DNA of 64,000 nucleotides. It comes from Lunularia cruciata. Its lineage: Eukaryota > Streptophyta > Marchantiopsida > Lunulariales > Lunulariaceae. The position numbers and the translations under genes are program-made. Positions within the stretch are counted from its first letter, which is position 1, and every line of letters starts with the position of its first letter. The stretch lies in the NCBI GenBank assembly GCA_948567375.1, contig OX419760.1, positions 13,516,001-13,580,000 of the forward strand, given 5' to 3'. The notes under the pieces are model-generated. The model had not been told where the DNA came from and searched no databases. It was given only the letters and a program-made list of their open reading frames with translations. Positions 58,702 through 64,000 of this stretch are shown here, piece after piece.

Positions 58702-60756
58702 ATGGGAAAGAGTCAAACAGAAGCTTGCAGTGATATGGAGGCAGAATCTTCGTGTTCATATTTAAATCCCTGTCTTGTCTTGTCTATAAGTTTAGCAAGT
58801 ACCACTGCCCGCGATGTGGGAATATTAGCCGCTGTAAACCGTGATTTTGCCGAGGATGCCAAGTCGGACTTGGTGTGGAAGAAAATGTTGCCACCTGATC
58901 ACAGATGGATCGCAGAAAATGCGTAACAGGCGTCGAATCCACTATCGCTGGTTAAAACAACTTTATGAACAACTTTATAACTTAACGAATCACGTTCTTC
59001 TTGGACGTGGCTTTGATGTTAGCTCAACATCTGGATCTGTCTAAAATGTCTCTATTATCGATTCCGTTAAGTTTGCAGTGAAACTGTTACTGTGGCTCTG
59101 CTTACAGTAAAGAGTAGATGGTTGGTCTCTCCTGACTCAAGCAAGCAAATCCAGACTTGCATGATTGTGTCGAGTTTTGTCTCGGATATATGAGTCAAAG
59201 AATTTGGTAACTTCTAGATCTAGCGTTGGGTGGAGAGGGGTAGGAAGCTGACGACTTTCTCCTCATTTGCTGTTTCTCATGATCATTTATCTGGGATCTC
59301 ACTACTTCAGTTAAAGCGTAGAGCAGCCCATTAGTTTGTGATCGATCTTATGAATACTCAAGAGTGTGTAGACCCTTAGACCTGTAGCAACGGATCTTAG
59401 TGCTCGATGTTTTGAGTCTCATTAATATCTGACGTTGTCGATTCCTTCTGATGTGACAGGGATATGGGATGGATAAGCATACTGGTGGTATATATCGAAA
59501 CATATTCTGCGAGGTCACTGTACGACACTTGGGGCAGTGAACCAGCTTATTGGAAATGGATCAACGACAAGGACGGTGCCAGGTACATTTTATACTGATT
59601 ATGATGCCACGCTCATTGTGCAGACACTTTTATCCATCTTAGATGTTATGCGCATCCTCATCTCCTAGTTGAGGAGAAAGGTAAGCAACAGCGCCGGCTA
59701 TTTTGATATTCTGGGATGAATCGTGTCCAAGTAGCTATTGAGGAAGCGCTTACTTGTGAAAATTGTGAGCTTCAAAACCAGATCCATAGTTTACACCTCT
59801 TATCTTACTCCAGTTCTGTCTTCTTCTGGGTAAGAAACAACTCCCTTGGTTTACGTGATGGGAGACAACGCCGGTCTTCTTTAACACTCCATGATCCATC
59901 GCTTTGTTCATCTGTTGCAACATTCAAAGCACAGGAATCAATCCGTAAGCATGGGCATTCCTTAATTTCTGGCATAGAAAGAATTGACTTCCGCTCAGGT
60001 CACTCCCTACATGGATGCCTTGGCCAAATTACGGGCTCAATTAGTCAAGGGCTGGAGCGAGTCAGCATTGTACAGCCGCTAAGCTTGCCATCCGTATACA
60101 TTCAGCACTGTGGGGAAACGTGGCCAATCGTGTAAGTCTTTGACGATGCTTGCACCTAACCAACTCTTGGTCGTATTATAGTAATCGATGTACAGCCTCT
60201 AAGCTCACCATCGGTATGCATATGGCTCTGTGGGGAAATGTTGCCAATCTTCTAAGTCTTTGACGATGCTTACACCTTACTAATGGTTGGTGGTGTTAAA
60301 TTAATCGGTCCGCCACAGATTTGAGGAAGTTGCTTTCTTGAACAGTGTCTGCTGGTTGGAACTGAAAGGTGAAATCAAAACGAAGCTTCTCCCAGGGAAG
60401 TATACGCTTTCTTGGGTTCTCAAATTTAAACCGAGTCTATCCAGTCACATGGGGAGCTGGAGAAATGTGCCAGTCAGATTCACCCCGATAGCTGGTGACC
60501 AAGCTCAAGAATCTGAGATCCTTTTCCCTCCCAACCCCAGAATGGAACATGCACGTGCGCACTGGATCGATGATAATAACCTCCTGGTTCGATGTATTAT
60601 GCTGGAGAATTCTATGTAAGAGATGGCCTACTCATTCAGAACATCGGGGAACTGCACCTGAGATTCGAATTGAAAGAGATTAAAAGTCCGTGGTGGAACG
60701 TGGTGGAACGTGGTATGTTCGTCGACGGCAATATAATCAGGCAACAGATGACGTAG
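58702..60756 (+). pseudogene. F-box/phloem-protein-2-like gene, frameshifted
   Basis: Reads in order as an F-box plus PP2 lectin-type protein, but in shifting frames. 58702-58923: F-box segment with ARDVGILAAVNRDFAEDAK, LVWKKMLPPDHR. A stop at 58924 is avoided one base off by a frame reading KQLYEQLY, typical of the linker. Exon 59460-59582: MDKHTGGIYRNI, then a further one-base shift near 59504 to SARSLYDTWGSEPAYWKWI. Exon 60319 onward: RFEEVAFLNSVCWLELKGEI and GKYTLSWVLKFKPS, then a third shift near 60590 to AGEFYVRDG and LRFELKEIKSPWWN, ending at TAG 60754. Such proteins are substrate receptors of SCF ubiquitin ligases that bind glycans. Three frame changes in one gene favour a pseudogene; consensus errors are the alternative. 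Splice sites between parts are plausible GT/AG. Confidence 0.8.
60071..60310 (+). repeat. Tandem duplication, exact 120-bp period, inside the PP2 intron
   Basis: TACAGCCGCTAAGCTTGCCA at 60071 recurs as TACAGCCTCTAAGCTCACCA at 60191. Both units share CTGTGGGGAAA, TAAGTCTTTGACGATGCTT and TTGGT downstream. The second unit ends at the acceptor of the next exon. Confidence 0.9.
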
Positions 60757-62467
60757 CTTCGGTAATAGGAAGTGTTGTAAATCAATGAGTAAAAGCTAAA
60801 TTGGCGCGTTTCATGTAGATCCCTGCTAATAGAGATTTTTAGTCAAATGTCTTCTAATGTTACACTTCTACCTAATTTGAGGTCTCTGAGCAGTTAACGA
60901 TGCAGTTCAGTTTTGCTACAAACTGGGTTGTACGGATAGATAACTGGGCCATCGCCAATGGCTTTTCTCTGTAGTCTAACAACATAACAATTTCGATCGT
61001 CAACCACCAAGAACCCAAAAAATTAAAAGGCACCTTGGAATGGGGGGTACCAATCCATGGTGTCATCTCTCAATGGCCTTCATGGAGAATATATGTCGAT
61101 ACTAGGATATGTTTCGTGCGGACCTTCCTAAGACATGTGGGTACATGTCCTGATCGCTAGAAGCCATCAGCACATGTGCCCACACGTCTGAGGAACTGAT
61201 TACTACAACAGAGCAAGAAATCGGGATCAAATAACACAAGTCGACTTCTTCGAAACATCCATCTTTTTTCAGTACTATCAATAACCTGTAGCGCAAAGTA
61301 AAATTGGATTCCCCCCTGGAAAAAGCAGGCGTTACAGTATACATCTTCATACCCTGAAGAGATTTCCTCTCTTGAGCCTTGCTCTCTAGCTTCTCCTCCT
61401 CTGAAGCTCCCTGGAGGGCTACTGACCATTCGTCTCTTTGGATAGGTGCAAATGTTCGACATGCTTTTAGGCTAGCTAGAGCTCTGAAACTCGCCCTTGT
61501 CGACGTCCATAACGTAACGTCGTCGTCGAGCACTTGAAAGCATTTTCATCAGTTGTAGATGAAAACCATGCAGACAGACAGGACGTCTCCCATTTCTCCG
61601 CATCACCAATGCATACTTTCTTGTTCCGGAGTAGCTGATTCTCCAGACTTTGCATCTCATAATCCCATTTTACAACGATTACACCGCAGCTGCAAAAATG
61701 TACTCACCGCGTCAACTGCAGCGAGAAAAGCATTCAATTTGATAGCGGCACATACACACCATGTAGAAGAGCAAAGTACGAGGAATAGAAAGGGGTGTGA
61801 TATAAATTAGAGATAAATCCTCGCGATGTAGAAGAAAGCACCATTTGAATCCGATTGTTGGGGAAGAGGTTTCTACGTGTCGTTATGTAGAAATGTGATG
61901 AAAGATCTTTGTGAAGCTATGGCCCCCGCGGTGGTGCAGTGGAAATACGATGCGTTTGAACAAAAGACATTTGAGCACAAAGCGTGAACCCCTTCTTCCC
62001 CCACCTTGGGTGTAAGTTATGGCGAGTGACAAGAAAAGTATGATTCCTTGCTTGTGCCGGTTTTAAAACAATGATTGAAAATGAACATTATGACTTAACG
62101 ACCATTGCATTTGAAGAAATTTTTATGTAATTCCGTTAGTATTTGTGTTCAAGCGGGAGACTATTCGTTTCCCGGTGGGAAAATATTGAGATTAGTTATT
62201 TATAATTAACAGCGGATCGTACGAAAACTCGAGTTGTATTTAAAATGGGAGAGTAATGAGATAAATTTCTTCATGAAATACTATATTGACAGCATCAATT
62301 GGGCAGAAGAATTCCATTGCCAAAAAAGCTGATCCGGGAGATAGTTGGTAGACTTTGCTTAACATGAGAATGTGAACAAATTCATGGAATTCTAGAAGGT
62401 CGATAATGACAAGACTGCCCGAGAAGTTATGAAGAAGAAGGCATTCACTTGCGAGCTAAGTAAAATG
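60757..62467. other. Intergenic, one doubtful minus-strand frame
   Basis: 1.7 kb. A 143-codon minus-strand frame (61533-61102) includes a charged stretch (SEEEKLESKAQERKSLQ) with possible splice sites around it, but no motif was recognised and it is not called as a gene. Confidence 0.4.
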
Positions 62468-64000
62468 GTGACAGCGTAGGAAAAACGAAGGACGGGAAGA
62501 CCCCATCAAGCATTACAAGGGAGAGACAAAAAAAAAGGTAACATGGGGCTAAGCCCCAATAGAGTCTATACGAGAAATCTGCCATACCTCACCTAAAATA
62601 TCCGAGCTATGCAAATCGTACGGTCTACACACCACGGGAACATCCTAAGAAACATCATCTAATGTGATTGCTCTCCTATGGATTGCACCAGCCACTGCAC
62701 TCTATAGAACAATGGACACATGCTATCTAAAATATGCTATAAAGTATGAGAGTGAGAGTGGTACCCCTGACGCCTAACATGATAAGCTCTCGTGCACTCC
62801 CTAACAAATATGTCAAATGCCGTGTCCATCGCTCCATATAATTCCAAGGCTAGAGGAACAAAGAAGTGACTCACTGCATGCTCCTATACTTGGAGACCTT
62901 GCAACCTGTTGCTGCACTCGCCGCCCATCTAGGGGGATGGGTAATCACTCCCTCCGAATCTATATCATGCATAGTGTACGTAACCACGACATCCGCTACT
63001 GTCACCTGATCATCTTGGACCAAGTATAAGTCTGCACTGACATGTGTCATATGCAAAGCATACAAACTCTCCCTCCAAGCCAAGTATCCACTCTCTCGTG
63101 CCATAGCAAACACTATGTCTCTAATGGCATCATGGGTAGCTATCCTTTGTCCTCCAAAAGGACACCGTGTCATGTGAACCCCTGCTACATCTAGTGTAGA
63201 ACCACACTCACAAGTGAGTAATGAAGATGCAGATGGGTGGACCAAACCTAGGTGAAACCTCATCGCTGTAGAAAAAGTAGCTGGTGCGAGTCAAAAAGCC
63301 CTAATGCATGGTCGAGTTAGGATCCAAGAGCCTGCACCCTTGTCGAAGCAAGAGCAAAGAGGTGCTCTAGTAGCCTGAGGAATGGACGAGTCGACTAAGA
63401 GAGAATGTAGTGTATGCTCACACTATTGCTCCATCAAGGAAGATTGTAAACCTCTAGTCCAATTTGACGATAGTGAAGCAAAAGGTGGAAAATCCTCTTG
63501 TGCTTGTGTGGATAGTTTATCTCTCGTCTGCTGCAATAACACATGGAGAGAAAAGGATCCTCACTCCACCTCTATCACATAAGTCTCCAAAACCGGCCTA
63601 TCAGCAACCACAAAACAAGAGGAAAGTAGGGGCGCCGAGAGAGTCCAACTACCCAAAAACACTGTAGGTGCCATCTCCTCCATAGAAAGCAAGCCAACCC
63701 CACCACATGAGATTGGTAGAGCCGTATGTATATGTGCCAAATCCCCTGTCACACACTCAAAAGTCACTAGTCCAATAATATCACCAAAGACTCCCATAAT
63801 CATCCTATCAAATGCTATCAGACCTGATAGGAAGGACGGTGAAGAGGGAACTGTACGGATGAAGTAGGATGGTCGACGAGCAATACTGGAAGAGAGTATA
63901 CCAAATGCCACCTACGGATCTCCTAGTAATGGAAGGTCATCCGCATGGAGAACATCCTCTGCAAGAGCAACATCTAAGAAGCGTGTGCCAAAATCCTCCG
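62468..64000 (-). mobile_element. Non-LTR retrotransposon (LINE), 3' part, copy 3
   Basis: Runs off the window end. The 3' UTR is 62468-62870. The frame 63263-62871 encodes a Cys/His cluster (CECGSTLDVAGVHMTRC) followed by GGQRIATHDAIRDIV, then TVADVVVTYT, VITHPPRWAASAATGCKVSKY. This is the C-terminal zinc-knuckle plus nuclease-like block of certain eukaryotic LINEs. A second frame, 63911-63561, encodes LPISCGGVGLLSMEEMAP, a segment that usually lies just downstream of the reverse transcriptase. The two frames are not joined, so there is at least one break near 63300-63560. Two shorter copies of the same family lie at 30353 and 13486. Confidence 0.85.

Noticed and set aside
61102-61533. 143-codon minus-strand frame with a charged segment
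   Set aside because: No motif recognised, other frames overlap it equally well, and splice extension was not convincing.
61921-61965. tRNA-like A-box (TGGTGCAGTGG) and a partial B-box, suggesting a tRNA or SINE
   Set aside because: No cloverleaf can be folded and no second copy was seen in the window.
1-64000. CRISPR arrays, operons and bacterial ribosome-binding sites
   Set aside because: None seen; spliced genes and plant-type transposons show the DNA is eukaryotic nuclear.

Overview
The window looks like nuclear DNA of a streptophyte, most likely a charophyte green alga or another early-diverging lineage. Its spliced genes have plant orthologues: a plastid glyoxalase-like VOC protein, a CaaX-ending membrane-anchored ubiquitin-fold (MUB) protein, a phi-class glutathione S-transferase, histidine-biosynthesis HISN3 (HisA), plastid ribosomal protein L29, and an F-box/PP2-like locus. 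DNA methyltransferases carried by retrotransposons have been reported in charophytes and dinoflagellates, and two such elements are present here. The species cannot be fixed from sequence alone.

Layout: 1-6699 is a minus-strand Ty3/gypsy element (element 1) cut by the window start. 7739-9770 is the VOC gene. 9771-20574 is mostly gene-free: an AT-rich island (about 12.6-15.85 kb), a LINE tail and a cluster of three hairpins. 20575-25453 is the MUB gene with a 4.2 kb first intron. 27956-29097 is the GST gene, with a one-base frameshift in exon 1. 29.1-31.9 kb is AT-rich and holds a LINE fragment. 31887-41787 is a second, decayed copy of the same Ty3/gypsy family (element 2), ending 484 bp upstream of HISN3 (42272-44962). 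Plastid L29 lies at 46558-47267, a tentative membrane-protein gene at 50225-51803, a coiled-coil protein gene at 53121-54458, a frameshifted F-box/PP2 locus at 58702-60756, and a 5'-truncated LINE from 62.47 kb to the window end. All recognised host genes are on the plus strand; all recognised transposons are read on the minus strand.

The most interesting system is the Ty3/gypsy family. Its order is gag, two zinc knuckles, aspartic protease, C5-cytosine DNA methyltransferase, linker, in-frame UAG, reverse transcriptase, RNase H, integrase, C-terminal PHD finger. It therefore carries a DNA-methylation writer and a predicted chromatin reader. Both copies have the same UAG between methyltransferase and reverse transcriptase. 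In the better preserved copy its context is UAG-CAG-CCA, which fits the UAG-CAR-YYA leaky-termination consensus. Element 2 is broken mainly by CAG-to-TAG and CGA-to-TGA changes, as expected from deamination of methylated CHG and CG cytosines.

Gene models were built by hand from open frames, GT/AG sites and phase matching. No database search was run. Family calls rest on recognised motifs and remembered orthologues.
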